Under the pieces are notes generated by a model that worked only from the letters and a program-made list of their open reading frames with translations, had not been told where the DNA came from and made no database searches. From positions 1 to 64,000 of the forward strand of contig NZ_WTCR01000005.1 of NCBI RefSeq assembly GCF_009795715.1: a stretch of 64,000 bases of DNA. Direction: 5' to 3'. This DNA comes from Labilibaculum euxinicum. GTDB lineage: Bacteria; Bacteroidota; Bacteroidia; Bacteroidales; Marinifilaceae. Shown here one piece after another: positions 51,329 to 60,802 of the stretch (its first letter is position 1; every line of letters starts with the position of its first letter). The translations under genes and the position numbers were made by a program.

Positions 51329-54304
51329 CTATTTATAACTTATAACACTGGTTTGTTTTTTACCATCCATTAAAATATCCAGCGGTTCTTTAAACCGAAC
51401 ATGTTTAAAATAATGAATCTGCTCTTCGAGTTTTTGCTTGTCAAGAATTTCAGTATTCACAAAACTTTGTTCAGTGTTGCTTCTCACCGAGAAATATCCA
51501 ACATTCATAGAAGTTACATTGTGAAAGAAATGAGACCCCAAGGAAGCATCTAAAGGAAAATCTTCCAAACCTTGCTCTACAATTACCTTTGCATTGGATA
51601 TTTGAGACCAAAGTACAGGGATACCGGTAAACTTATCTCTTGTACCCCAGCGGCCGGGACCAATCAACACATATTGACGATCCTGCTCTCTCATTTTCTG
51701 GTTCAATTTCTCAATTTCAAGAGCCATTTCTTCAGTTTTGGTCCGATCAAATTTCTCAATATCCATGTAAATTACATCACGAACATGGTCTATTTTTCCG
51801 TTACCCATACCTTTACTTGCCAATAACACAAGCTTGTCCTTATCAACCTTAGTCATATCTATATCAATACTCATCTCCTGACGAATCAGAGGTTTAATCT
51901 GCAGGAGCTGGAAAGTAGGCAAATCATTTTTCCCTTTTGAAAGATCAACGGCAAACTCAATTTCAACAGGAGCTCCCATTGCTTGTTTAAAAATATTCAG
52001 AAGTACACTCAAAGCATGAGCAACAGGAACTTGATTGTATTTCAGAATATTTGCAAAGTTTACCACCCTCGGGCCCCGCAAATTTAAATCCGGTTCCAAT
52101 CTGTCATTCTGGTAATCGTAAACTGAAGCACAATGCAGTAAATTCCCATCCTTTTCGGCATCCGAAAGTTCATATTTAATCGTAACAGCATCTTCTCCAT
52201 CCTTTAAAAGATTAACATCTTTCTTTTCCATATTGATCGCATAAAAATACTTCTGCGAATCTTTCATCTGATCTTCAATTGATGCCAATTGCAATTTTGG
52301 GTGTTCCGGGCAAAAACGATGTGTTTTTTCCCCTCCCACAACATATTTACCCAGTCCAACAGCTATCACAGCAAAACCGTCCTCAGGTTTCATGTAAGAA
52401 AAAGGATAGTAGTTGTAAGATTGTGCTACACCACTGATATTTGGATAATATCTGCCGTTGTTTTCCTGCCCAACCACTTCCTGAATAATTACAGCCATTT
52501 TCTCCTCTTCAATTTTATAGTCAACCGCACTAAAATAGGATTGAGCTTCGGGTGAAAAAATAGAAGCATAAATAAGCTTGATTGCGGTTACCAATTGACG
52601 AAACCGCTCCCCAATATCCGGATGATTATTTGGAAGCAAATAAGTCGCATAAACCCCTGCAAATGGCTGCATTAAAGAATCCTCAAACAAACCTGATGAA
52701 CGCACAGCTAATGGGCAAGTCATTTCCTCAAGATAATCCAGAAGTCTTTCTCTTAATTTATCAGACAACTCACTTTTCGCAAATAAATCACGTACCTTTT
52801 TATAGTTCTTATCCAGATAAATCTTATTGTAAAGATTATTCTTCTCAATAAAATTATCGTATTCATCAACACCAATAACAGCTGTTTTAGGAATCGAAAT
52901 ATTAATATCCTTAATCAACTTTGCGAAGTAAATATTTTCTATAAAGTTACTCAGGAAAGCCAGTCCGCGCCCTTTTCCTCCTAAAGATCCACGTCCCAAA
53001 CGAACCACATAATGATTCGAATTAACAATATTAGGCCTGAATTTAATAATCCTGCCCCGCAACTGTTTTATACGTGAGGCTTCAAATACATCCAAACAAA
53101 ATTTACGTAAATCTTTTACTGATTTAAAATCCTCTATCTGATATCTTCTTAACTTTTTAGCAATATTAATTTCACCTCTGGCCATTAACCATGTCGAAAT
53201 TCCATTTCTTTTCGAATGAAAAAGAAGTGATTCATCCGGAACATATTTCAATTTTTCCTCAAACTCTTCAAGGGACTTCGCTATTGCAACCTTAGTTCCA
53301 CTTTGGTTTCTGAATACAAAATCACCAAAGCCCAGTTTCGTGTAGATGAAGTTATAGATATCCAAAGCCAAAGTATCACTGTTCTTGTTAATAAAATCGG
53401 CTTCAACCTGCATTGCACGAATTGCATTATCGGTATCATGCGATTGCATTAAACATGGAATTTTCATGTTCTTTTCCTGCACGTATTTAATCAGATCTAC
53501 ACCTGAATCATCATCCAATTTACCATCCCGTGCAAAACGAACATCAGAAATTACACAAAGTAAGTTTTCCAAATAATTATCGACAACTTCAACTGCATCT
53601 TCATAAGTGCTCACCAAAATGACTTTAGGTCTGGCCCGCATTTTCAAAATCTTATGCATTTCGTCAATATCCCCTTCATCCGAAATCACTTTTTGGGTTT
53701 GAGTCATTACTGATGTATACAACAACGGCAGATATCTGGAATAATACTTTACGGAATCTTCAACTAACAAAATGACTCTTACATCTCCACTTTTTGTATC
53801 GGGTTCCAGATTCATTCTATCCTCAATATACTTGGTCATGGCCATAAAAATTTTGGTGGAACCATTCCAAACAAAAACCCGATCAATATTATTCTTAATC
53901 TTATCTGCAGCTCTGTCAAAATAAGCCAGGTCGCTATTGTTATTTACCAAAACCAAAACAGGAATCTCGGGCTGAACCCTTTTTATTTCCTGACTTAATT
54001 CCAAAGGGGATTGTTTATCCAAACCAGCCATTAAGATGACCACATCGTAATTTCTGTTTTTTAAAGCATCCAAGGCTTCATCATTAGTGGCTACACTGGT
54101 AAAACGTGGTGCCGCATATAAATTTAACTGTAAATATTCCCCAACAATTTTATCAGAAAACTGTCCTTCCCTTACAATAGTATAAGCATCGTAATAAGTC
54201 GCGATAAGAAGAATTTCTTTCACTTTAAAAGGCATCAATTCCTGAAAAATATCTCTATCACTCTTTTTCCGTTTGTATATCTTGGAAATCGAAACTTCTT
54301 CCAT
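51329..54304 (-). CDS. Receiver-domain/PEP-synthase-like ATP-grasp fusion protein
   Basis: A 991-residue cytoplasmic protein with an uncommon architecture. Residues about 28-150 form a degenerate receiver-like domain (NYDVVILMAGLDKQSP). Residues about 175-310 form a second one, VILLVEDSVKYYSRYLP, with a possible phosphoacceptor Asp in CVISDVRFA. After a linker comes a PEP synthase/pyruvate phosphate dikinase N-terminal ATP-grasp region: LGRGSLGGKGRGLAFLSNFI (about 430-450), PLAVRSSGLFEDSLMQPFAG, and AVIIQEVVGQ. The mobile phosphohistidine domain and the PEP-binding TIM barrel are absent, so it is not a normal PEP synthase. It could be a regulated phosphotransferase or a signalling protein; the role is unknown. 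It lies next to korAB, whose product enters the same carbon node, but has its own transcript. Confidence 0.78.
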   Translation of the reverse strand: MEEVSISKIYKRKKSDRDIFQELMPFKVKEILLIATYYDAYTIVREGQFSDKIVGEYLQLNLYAAPRFTSVATNDEALDALKNRNYDVVILMAGLDKQSPLELSQEIKRVQPEIPVLVLVNNNSDLAYFDRAADKIKNNIDRVFVWNGSTKIFMAMTKYIEDRMNLEPDTKSGDVRVILLVEDSVKYYSRYLPLLYTSVMTQTQKVISDEGDIDEMHKILKMRARPKVILVSTYEDAVEVVDNYLENLLCVISDVRFARDGKLDDDSGVDLIKYVQEKNMKIPCLMQSHDTDNAIRAMQVEADFINKNSDTLALDIYNFIYTKLGFGDFVFRNQSGTKVAIAKSLEEFEEKLKYVPDESLLFHSKRNGISTWLMARGEINIAKKLRRYQIEDFKSVKDLRKFCLDVFEASRIKQLRGRIIKFRPNIVNSNHYVVRLGRGSLGGKGRGLAFLSNFIENIYFAKLIKDINISIPKTAVIGVDEYDNFIEKNNLYNKIYLDKNYKKVRDLFAKSELSDKLRERLLDYLEEMTCPLAVRSSGLFEDSLMQPFAGVYATYLLPNNHPDIGERFRQLVTAIKLIYASIFSPEAQSYFSAVDYKIEEEKMAVIIQEVVGQENNGRYYPNISGVAQSYNYYPFSYMKPEDGFAVIAVGLGKYVVGGEKTHRFCPEHPKLQLASIEDQMKDSQKYFYAINMEKKDVNLLKDGEDAVTIKYELSDAEKDGNLLHCASVYDYQNDRLEPDLNLRGPRVVNFANILKYNQVPVAHALSVLLNIFKQAMGAPVEIEFAVDLSKGKNDLPTFQLLQIKPLIRQEMSIDIDMTKVDKDKLVLLASKGMGNGKIDHVRDVIYMDIEKFDRTKTEEMALEIEKLNQKMREQDRQYVLIGPGRWGTRDKFTGIPVLWSQISNAKVIVEQGLEDFPLDASLGSHFFHNVTSMNVGYFSVRSNTEQSFVNTEILDKQKLEEQIHYFKHVRFKEPLDILMDGKKQTSVISYK

Positions 54305-54502
54305 GTCAATTGCTATTTATGTTTTTTGTTGTCTTGTATTCAGAAATACAAAATAATATAAATTTCTGGTTTGATATCAACCTTTTACCAACAAGTACTG
54401 ATTTCATTTAAAATCAATTAATGAAAAGGAAAAATATCTTTTAGTATTCATTATTCCCTAAAAAATGGTGCCGAAAATAATAAAAATCAGGGATAAAAAA
54501 AC

Positions 54503-54529
54503 AAAGAGGAAACTTATGGTTTCCTCTTT
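54503..54529 (-). terminator. Rho-independent terminator of korAB
   Basis: Eleven-bp stem AAAGAGGAAAC/GTTTCCTCTTT with a 5-nt loop; the minus-strand T tract is TGTTTTTTT. It lies 33 bp after the korB stop. Confidence 0.85.
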
Positions 54530-54562
54530 TTAGGTATTGATGAATTAAATATTTCAATCTTA

Positions 54563-55603
54563 TTATTTAACTTCCCAGGTATCACCGCTATTAAGCAGAT
54601 CATCCATACACTTAATTGATGATACAGCTTGTACATCTTTAATTTGCTTCACCATTTTTTCTTCATAAGAAAGCGCGGCAACATCTCTTATTACACCAAG
54701 TGCAACAGGATACTCAGGAGCTGACATATTTGACAATAGCCAAGCCATATGAGGATCAGGGTTATGGGCATCGTGAACTAAAATATCCTGCTCAGTAATA
54801 CCAAATTCACCAATTGTAACAACAATTAGTTTACCATTACCTCCTAAAACTAATCCTTTGTTTCTATTCTTTCCGAAAATCATTCTCTCTCCGTGATGCA
54901 AAATCAATTGGAAATCATCCTTCGTTTCCTTATCAGTGATCAGAGTATGTGCCCCATCATTATAAATCACACAATTTTGAAGAACTTCAATAATAGATGT
55001 TCCTTTGTGTTTTGATCCAGCCAAAAGCAATTCTGTGGTCAGTTTAATATTGGTGTCAATAGATCTTGCATAAAACTTAGATTGAGCACCCAAAGCTAAT
55101 TCAGCAGGATGAAATGGTTGCTCAATTGTTCCAAACGGAGAGGTCTTGGTGACCATTCCCTGTTTCGAAGTTGGCGAATATTGACCCTTTGTAAGACCGT
55201 AAATCTCATTATTAAAAAGAATAATTGTCATGTCAATATTACGACGAATAGCATGGATAAAATGGTTACCTCCAATTGCTAACGCATCCCCATCTCCAGA
55301 GACTTGTATTATTTCAAGATCAGGATTCGCCGATTTCACCCCCGAAGCAACCGCAGCTGCTCTTCCGTGAATTGTATGAAAACCATAGGTATTCATATAA
55401 TACGGAAAACGGGAAGAACATCCAATCCCCGAGATAACTGCAAATTTTTCCTTTGGAATGTTCATTGCAGCCATTGCCTTTTGAACCGAATTCAATACTC
55501 CATGGTCTCCACACCCGGGACACCATCTTACTTCCTGATCACTTTTAAAATCTTTTGGAGTCAGATTAACAGGACTATGCGATTTAAGAATTGTATCTGT
55601 CAT
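54563..55603 (-). CDS. korB: 2-oxoacid:ferredoxin oxidoreductase, beta subunit
   Basis: The thiamine-diphosphate subunit of a 2-oxoglutarate (or related 2-oxoacid):ferredoxin oxidoreductase. The 346-residue protein has the cluster-binding start VRWCPGCGDHGVLNSVQ, GIGCSSRFPYYMNTYGFHTI, HGRAAAVASGVK and the ThDP motif SGDGDALAIGGNHFIHA with NNEIYGLTKGQ. This matches KorB of aerobic and microaerobic bacteria. It follows korA by 2 bp. The choice of 2-oxoglutarate as substrate rests on family resemblance. Confidence 0.92.
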   Translation of the reverse strand: MTDTILKSHSPVNLTPKDFKSDQEVRWCPGCGDHGVLNSVQKAMAAMNIPKEKFAVISGIGCSSRFPYYMNTYGFHTIHGRAAAVASGVKSANPDLEIIQVSGDGDALAIGGNHFIHAIRRNIDMTIILFNNEIYGLTKGQYSPTSKQGMVTKTSPFGTIEQPFHPAELALGAQSKFYARSIDTNIKLTTELLLAGSKHKGTSIIEVLQNCVIYNDGAHTLITDKETKDDFQLILHHGERMIFGKNRNKGLVLGGNGKLIVVTIGEFGITEQDILVHDAHNPDPHMAWLLSNMSAPEYPVALGVIRDVAALSYEEKMVKQIKDVQAVSSIKCMDDLLNSGDTWEVK

Positions 55604-55605
55604 GA

Positions 55606-57450
55606 CTATTTCTCCTCCAATAATTGGTTAAACCTCTCTTTTAATTCCAACACAGTAAAAGGCAATCCTTGTAATTTATTATATTGATTGAATTTAATAT
55701 CCTGGAAACCAGCCCGTAAATACTCAGCAAATTGTCCTTCATTCAACTCACAGACAATTACCTTTTTATGACGTTTTAAAACCTCTTTTGTATTCTTTGG
55801 CAACGGAAAAATATAGTGAAAATGTGCCAAAGCAATACTTTTTCCTTCAGCCTGAAGTTCACGAACCGCTGTTGTTAAGTGACCATAAGTACCACCCCAA
55901 CCTATAACCAAAACTTCAGCGTCATCATTTCCCTTTACAGGAACATCAGGAATGAAATTAGCAACCCGTCTAATTCTTTCCGATCGAATATCTGTCATTA
56001 CCTGATGATTTTCCGGCACATACGACACGGTACCCGTAATATCCATCTTTTCCAAACCTCCTATTCGATGTTCCAAACCTTTTGTGCCGGGAACAGCCCA
56101 CTTTCTAGCCAGTTTCTCAGTATCTCTGGCATATGGTTGATAGTTATCTCCCTCCTTAGCAAATGGCACCTCTATAGGTGATAAATCGGCCATTTTAGGA
56201 ATTCGCCAAGGTTCTGCTCCATTAGCAATAAAACCATCCGTAAGCAAGATAACAGGGGTCATATGCTCTAAAGCAATTTTACCTGCGCTATAGGCGTATT
56301 CAAAACAATTTGAAGGTGTACTTGCCGCAATTACCGGCATAGGACATTCTCCACTGCGTCCGTGAATTGCCTGCATTAAATCTGATTGTTCTGTTTTAGT
56401 TGGAAGACCAGTTGATGGCCCACCACGTTGAACATTCACAATTACCAAAGGTAGTTCCGTCATTACAGCCAAACCTGCAGCTTCTGTTTTAAGAGCCAAG
56501 CCTGGTCCTGACGTTGTTGTTACAGCAAAATTCCCAGCAAAACTTGCTCCAATTGATGTGCAGATTCCTGCAATCTCATCTTCTGCCTGAAATGTTTTTA
56601 CACCAAGATCCTTACGAGCCGCAAGTTCCTGAAAAATCTCGGTTGCAGGTGTAATTGGATACGATCCGCAAAACAATTCCAAACCCGCTTTTTCGGCCAC
56701 TGCAATTAATCCCCAGGCTGTAGCTTTATTTCCTGTAACATTACGGTAGGTTCCTTTCTTAATTTTTGCAGGAGCCACACTAAAATTATATGGCAAAGCT
56801 TCAATTGTTTTTGCAAAATTATAGCCGGCCCGCAACACCATCTTGTTTCCCTCAACAACCAAAGGATACTTTTTGAATTTATTCTCAATAAACTCTTCTG
56901 TATGCTCCAATGGACGATCGAACATCCAATAAACCATTCCCAAAGTAAACATGTTTTTACTCCTAAGGATACTTTTCTGATCCAGTTCAGTATCCTTCAA
57001 ACATTCTTTCGTCAGAGAAGTTACTCTTGCTTTAATCAGATTGTAATCGGAAAGATTCTCATCATCTAATGGATTAGAATCATAGCCAGCTTTTTCAAGG
57101 TTCTTATCCGTAAAACTATCTTCATTTACAATGATAGTCCCACTAGGTTTAACCCATTTCAAATTTGCTTTTAATGCTGCCGGATTCATTGCTACCAGTA
57201 CATCTGCAAAATCGCCGGGAGTATTTACCTCCATCTGTCCGAAATGCAGTTGAAAACCTGATACTCCACCTACCGTTCCCTGTGGAGCCCTGATCTCAGC
57301 TGGATAATCAGGAAAAGTAGCAACATCATTCCCAAACAATGCGGAAGTATCCGAAAATTGCGTTCCTGTTAGCTGCATCCCATCTCCGGAATCGCCGGAG
57401 AATCTTATGACAACTTCTTCCTTTTCAATGACTTTTGTCTTTTGACTCAT
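55606..57450 (-). CDS. korA: 2-oxoacid:ferredoxin oxidoreductase, gamma-alpha fused subunit
   Basis: A 614-residue subunit with the gamma domain (about 1-190, VIRFSGDSGDGMQLTGTQFS ... APQGTVGGVSGFQLHFG) fused ahead of the alpha domain (about 220-614). The alpha part carries LFCGSYPITPATEIFQELAA, FQAEDEIAGICTSIGASFAG, TTTSGPGLALKTEAAGLAV, VNVQRGGPSTGLPTKTEQSD and EVLVIGWGGTYGH. It feeds electrons from 2-oxoacid oxidation to ferredoxin. First gene of korAB; the upstream gap has an inverted repeat around a -7-like box. Confidence 0.93.
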   Translation of the reverse strand: MSQKTKVIEKEEVVIRFSGDSGDGMQLTGTQFSDTSALFGNDVATFPDYPAEIRAPQGTVGGVSGFQLHFGQMEVNTPGDFADVLVAMNPAALKANLKWVKPSGTIIVNEDSFTDKNLEKAGYDSNPLDDENLSDYNLIKARVTSLTKECLKDTELDQKSILRSKNMFTLGMVYWMFDRPLEHTEEFIENKFKKYPLVVEGNKMVLRAGYNFAKTIEALPYNFSVAPAKIKKGTYRNVTGNKATAWGLIAVAEKAGLELFCGSYPITPATEIFQELAARKDLGVKTFQAEDEIAGICTSIGASFAGNFAVTTTSGPGLALKTEAAGLAVMTELPLVIVNVQRGGPSTGLPTKTEQSDLMQAIHGRSGECPMPVIAASTPSNCFEYAYSAGKIALEHMTPVILLTDGFIANGAEPWRIPKMADLSPIEVPFAKEGDNYQPYARDTEKLARKWAVPGTKGLEHRIGGLEKMDITGTVSYVPENHQVMTDIRSERIRRVANFIPDVPVKGNDDAEVLVIGWGGTYGHLTTAVRELQAEGKSIALAHFHYIFPLPKNTKEVLKRHKKVIVCELNEGQFAEYLRAGFQDIKFNQYNKLQGLPFTVLELKERFNQLLEEK

Positions 57451-57513
57451 GACTGTTTTGAATTAAGCTTGAAATTAATTCCTTTGTTTTGTTTGTTGAT
57501 TTTGATTTTTCAT

Positions 57514-57547
57514 CTATATAACGCAATGCTATAATAATGTTATATAG
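57514..57547. promoter_or_regulatory. Inverted repeat overlapping a korAB promoter-like site
   Basis: Perfect 9-bp inverted repeat CTATATAAC (57514-57522) and GTTATATAG (57539-57547). On the minus strand the interior contains TAGCATTG, one mismatch from TAnnTTTG. A dimeric regulator bound here would cover the promoter of korA, whose start is 64 bp away. Confidence 0.4.
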
Positions 57548-57792
57548 CATGGTAAAGGTAGCGTTTCCCAGTTTTTAGACAAGTAAAGACAAAAAAAATT
57601 ATTGATTTTTTGCAAACGTTTGTGTTATAAAAAGTTACAAACTACATCAAGTTAAAAATAAGGTTGATTAAGAGTTGATTAAGTCTTAATAAGAGAAAAG
57701 AAAGAAAGGAAAATGGTAATTTTTGAAGAGAACTGGGAGAGTTGATAATCTTTGCGAAAAGTCATCTCAACAAAAAGTGATTTAAAGAAAAA

Positions 57793-57820
57793 AAGGTGTC
57801 TCAAATTAATGAGACACCTT
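57793..57820 (-). terminator. Rho-independent terminator of the SusC/SusD operon
   Basis: Stem AAGGTGTCTCA/TGAGACACCTT with a 6-nt loop; on the minus strand followed by TTTTTTCTTT. It lies 21 bp after the last lipoprotein gene. Confidence 0.88.
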
Positions 57821-57841
57821 TAAGATATTTAGAATTATGTA

Positions 57842-58513
57842 CTAATAATCATCTTCAGTGAAACCAGTATAGCGGTGACCTGAAATAAGATAAGATTCGT
57901 CCTTTGTAGCATCATAGGCTACAGCATCAAGAACCCATTTGAATTCCTCTTTGTCTGGATTAGATCTGTACTCTACAGGAACCTCTTCACTTTTAAAAGT
58001 AACATTCCCACTATACAATACAATACTCATATACAAACTGTCAGTGATATTCTTACCAAGTGTTGTGGCACCATTCTTAATAATCTTTCCCTCAACAATT
58101 GCAGCTCTAATATAATCACGAGGTACAACTGTTAAAGTATCTAATTTAAGAGGTTTATTATCTGGAACAACTATTGCCTTTTCATTATTAGTTAAATCTG
58201 CAAAAGCAATAGACTTAGATTTAAAACTACCTGCATCACCATCGAAAAAGAATTTACTTCTCAATTCAAAAACTTTGTCATGATCGTCAATCCAAAGTTC
58301 GTTGGCTACATCAGCGGATGTGTTGTAAAATTCCAATTTTTGCTCGTTGTCGTAATCAGCAACAAGAGTACCATCTGGTTCTGATACTTGATAAAGGTAG
58401 CTTCCGGAATAATCCAGTACTGCACTATCCCAATCATCAAGCGCGGTATCATCGCAGGATACCAAAGAAAGAGAGATACATGCACCTATTAAATACAAAA
58501 ATATATTTTTCAT
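57842..58513 (-). CDS. Lipoprotein of a SusC/SusD operon (lipid-binding-hydrolase-like family)
   Basis: A 223-residue lipoprotein (lipobox SLVSC, Cys20, then acidic DDTALDD, typical of surface export in Bacteroidota). The body, with YSGSYLYQVSEPDGTLVADY near the start and FKWVLDAVAYDATKDESYLISGHRYTGF (quoted in part) near the end, resembles the small family often labelled putative lipid-binding hydrolase (Lipid_bd) found at the end of SusC/SusD operons; I make this match from memory. No catalytic motif is evident. It is the last gene of the four-gene operon, 35 bp after the DUF5012-like gene. Confidence 0.65.
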   Translation of the reverse strand: MKNIFLYLIGACISLSLVSCDDTALDDWDSAVLDYSGSYLYQVSEPDGTLVADYDNEQKLEFYNTSADVANELWIDDHDKVFELRSKFFFDGDAGSFKSKSIAFADLTNNEKAIVVPDNKPLKLDTLTVVPRDYIRAAIVEGKIIKNGATTLGKNITDSLYMSIVLYSGNVTFKSEEVPVEYRSNPDKEEFKWVLDAVAYDATKDESYLISGHRYTGFTEDDY

Positions 58514-58548
58514 TTGTTTATTTAATTTAAGTTAAATATTAGAAAGAA

Positions 58549-59196
58549 TTACAATTTCTTCCAAGTTCTAGAACTCCAAGGAGTTCCATCTCTACTTATA
58601 TTGAATTTAATAACGTTATCAACAGAAACTGTTCCTGTAGCTGTAAGGTGATAACCGAAGATATCAACCAAAGGAACTAAAGCAATCTCCCCAGCCCGTA
58701 CATAAACAAATCTGATTGGCATTGTGTATTGAGCGCCATAAGTTTCTTCATAACCATAAAGACTACCCATATTATAGTAACCTGCGTCCTTTTTCTTAAC
58801 AGGTACAGAAAAAATCACCAACGAACTATTCACAAGTTCATATTCACCTGATAAGTTAACCGCTGAATCATCTATTTCATCAGTTACAATAACATATCTA
58901 GAAATAGTTCCAATAAAACCATCTACATTTGTAGCACTGTAAACAATTTCGTATAAACCAGGGACGTTAGAATCAACTTCGCCAGTCGTTGTAACAGTAA
59001 GTTCATTTTCGCCTTCCATGGCAACTACTCCAGGCTCAGTATAAGCTGTACCCATTTCGTGTCTGTAGAATTGACCTCCTTCTAAAGTAAAATCAGGAAA
59101 GTATGTAATTCTAGAGATATCCTCTGTTTCTTTATCATCACACGCAGAAAACAAAGTGATGATGGCCAACAACGATATATATAATATTTTTTTCAT
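58549..59196 (-). CDS. Ig-like lipoprotein (DUF5012-like) of a SusC/SusD operon
   Basis: A 215-residue lipoprotein (lipobox LFSAC, Cys19, followed by DDKETED). An Ig-like domain (about 35-110) begins ITYFPDFTLEGGQFYRHEMG and has the DUF5011-like pattern YTEPGVVAMEGE ... TTTGEVDSNVPGLYEIVYSA. The second half (about 115-215) is a different beta-rich domain ending in NISRDGTPWSSRTW. Proteins of this plan (DUF5012) occur behind SusD genes and may be surface glycan-binding or SusE-position proteins. It lies 76 bp after susD-like and 35 bp before the last lipoprotein gene. Confidence 0.72.
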   Translation of the reverse strand: MKKILYISLLAIITLFSACDDKETEDISRITYFPDFTLEGGQFYRHEMGTAYTEPGVVAMEGENELTVTTTGEVDSNVPGLYEIVYSATNVDGFIGTISRYVIVTDEIDDSAVNLSGEYELVNSSLVIFSVPVKKKDAGYYNMGSLYGYEETYGAQYTMPIRFVYVRAGEIALVPLVDIFGYHLTATGTVSVDNVIKFNISRDGTPWSSRTWKKL

Positions 59197-59272
59197 TTTA
59201 TAAATTTTTATTGTAAAAGTTGAACATTTCTTAAATCCTTAATTAATGTCCATTCCCTGTAAATTACAATTA

Positions 59273-60790
59273 TTATTCAGCCTTTTTATTCCACCAAACT
59301 TTCTCTAGAAGATCTTGCTTTTGTGCCGGAGCATTTTCATTACGAGTCATTACTTCTTTAGGATAAATAGGCGAAGCAGGCAATTTCGCATTTGTTTTGC
59401 CTCTACCTTCAACAGCAAGCGTTAAATCTCCTAGAGGAAAATTAGTATTAGCGAAAGCACGATCTTTACGAATATCGATAGTGTTAACGGCTGGATACTT
59501 GGTTCTATTTCTTTCTAAGAAAGATTCAATATGCTGATAGTTGGCATTCGCAACCCATTTTTGCATGGCAATTTGCTTAATACCCTGTTCTACAGTCCCA
59601 TCTACCCAGGTTGCATAACCAGTAGTAATAATATCACTAGCTAAGCCACCATGCTGTGCTAAAGAAGCATTTACTGCCTTATCGTAATATATTTTAGCGT
59701 TAGGGTTGTTACCTGCACGAGCATACGCCTCAGCAACGTAGAAATTAACTTCCCATATTGACATAATTACCAAATCTTGAGTTGCAGAAAATACAGCTTG
59801 ACTGTAATCTTCGTCTTCATCAAGAGTTCCATTTACATCAGAATCTTCTTTGGAGGCAAAATCCCCAAAAAATGCACCTAAATGATATCCACCGGTCTTT
59901 TCGAAAAGAACGTCCAAACGCGGATCAGCATTTACTTCAAGATAATCTAAAAAGTTTTTAGACGCAACCACATTTGTACTTAAGTACTTAGCTGAGCCTT
60001 CCTCAAACTCTCTCATAGGATGACGCTTCCCTTCTTGTTTATCCGACCATGTAGAACCGCTGATTCCAGCATTATTCTTAATAAACTCAGATGATTCAAT
60101 AAAAGAAACAACAGCAGCATTATTATATGCAGAAGTCTCAGAAAGACGCATCATCAATTTCAACTTCAATGAATTGGCAAAGAGTTTCCACTGATCTAAA
60201 TCGCCGCCATAAATAAAGTCATAAGATGCAGGTAAAGTAGCTTCAGAAACATTCAAGGCTATTAATGCATCAACTCTTGCAAGTAAATCTGCATAAATAT
60301 CACTTCCTTTATCAAATTTTGGTGATACAATTCCCTCATCTCCTTTTAGAGCTTCAAAATAAGGGATATCTCCCCAGACATCAGTCATGATTTGCCATGT
60401 GAAAATTGAAAGAGCTTCTGCGGCATAATATACACCCGTATTATTATTAGCCAACGAAATAGTCTTCATTCTTTTACAATCTTCAAGAACGCCTGCAGTT
60501 AAACCACTATATGCATAACCAAAATCAGTTTCTTGATATTCACACAGAAATTTGAATTGCGATGCACTATAAGCTTGTGTCCAGTATTCAGACCAAAAAC
60601 CTCCCGCAAAACCAAAATCCCAACCCATTAGTTGATTGGCCAAATTTATTTCCGTAGCAGGCAAAACAACCTTTGCTTCCGGTATATCACGTAATACGTC
60701 CGGATCTTCATTTATATCTAAATAATTATCACATCCCCAGCCAAATATTGACAAGCAAGCAAGTGATAAAGCTATAATTTTATATTTCAT
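59273..60790 (-). CDS. SusD/RagB family nutrient-binding lipoprotein
   Basis: The surface lipoprotein that closes over the SusC barrel and captures the nutrient. The 505-residue protein has a lipobox ending FGWGC (Cys20) followed by DNYLDINEDPDVL, as in many SusD proteins of the SusD-like group, then TPR-like helices: EALSIFTWQIMTDVWGDIPY is the best-conserved family segment, with NSLKLKLMMRLSET after it and a C-terminal PASPIYPKEVMTRNEN. It is 12 bp after the SusC-like gene. The ligand is not predictable; no glycoside hydrolase or peptidase gene is inside the window to suggest it. Confidence 0.92.
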   Translation of the reverse strand: MKYKIIALSLACLSIFGWGCDNYLDINEDPDVLRDIPEAKVVLPATEINLANQLMGWDFGFAGGFWSEYWTQAYSASQFKFLCEYQETDFGYAYSGLTAGVLEDCKRMKTISLANNNTGVYYAAEALSIFTWQIMTDVWGDIPYFEALKGDEGIVSPKFDKGSDIYADLLARVDALIALNVSEATLPASYDFIYGGDLDQWKLFANSLKLKLMMRLSETSAYNNAAVVSFIESSEFIKNNAGISGSTWSDKQEGKRHPMREFEEGSAKYLSTNVVASKNFLDYLEVNADPRLDVLFEKTGGYHLGAFFGDFASKEDSDVNGTLDEDEDYSQAVFSATQDLVIMSIWEVNFYVAEAYARAGNNPNAKIYYDKAVNASLAQHGGLASDIITTGYATWVDGTVEQGIKQIAMQKWVANANYQHIESFLERNRTKYPAVNTIDIRKDRAFANTNFPLGDLTLAVEGRGKTNAKLPASPIYPKEVMTRNENAPAQKQDLLEKVWWNKKAE

Positions 60791-60802
60791 AATTCTTTAT
60801 TA

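Larger units (their letters stand above)
57451..57841. other. Gene-free gap with korA control region and SusCD-operon terminator
   Basis: A 391-bp gap. It contains the inverted repeat upstream of korA (57514-57547), a single palindrome CAAACGTTTG (57613-57622), AT-rich DNA, and the terminator of the SusC/SusD operon (57793-57820). No gene is seen. Confidence 0.6.

Noticed and set aside
51572-52851. Open frames antisense to the PEP-synthase-like gene
   Set aside because: Shadow frames of a strongly supported coding gene; no family features.
57613-57622. LacI-type operator-like palindrome CAAACGTTTG
   Set aside because: A single 10-bp site about 160 bp from korA, not at a visible promoter; too weak alone.
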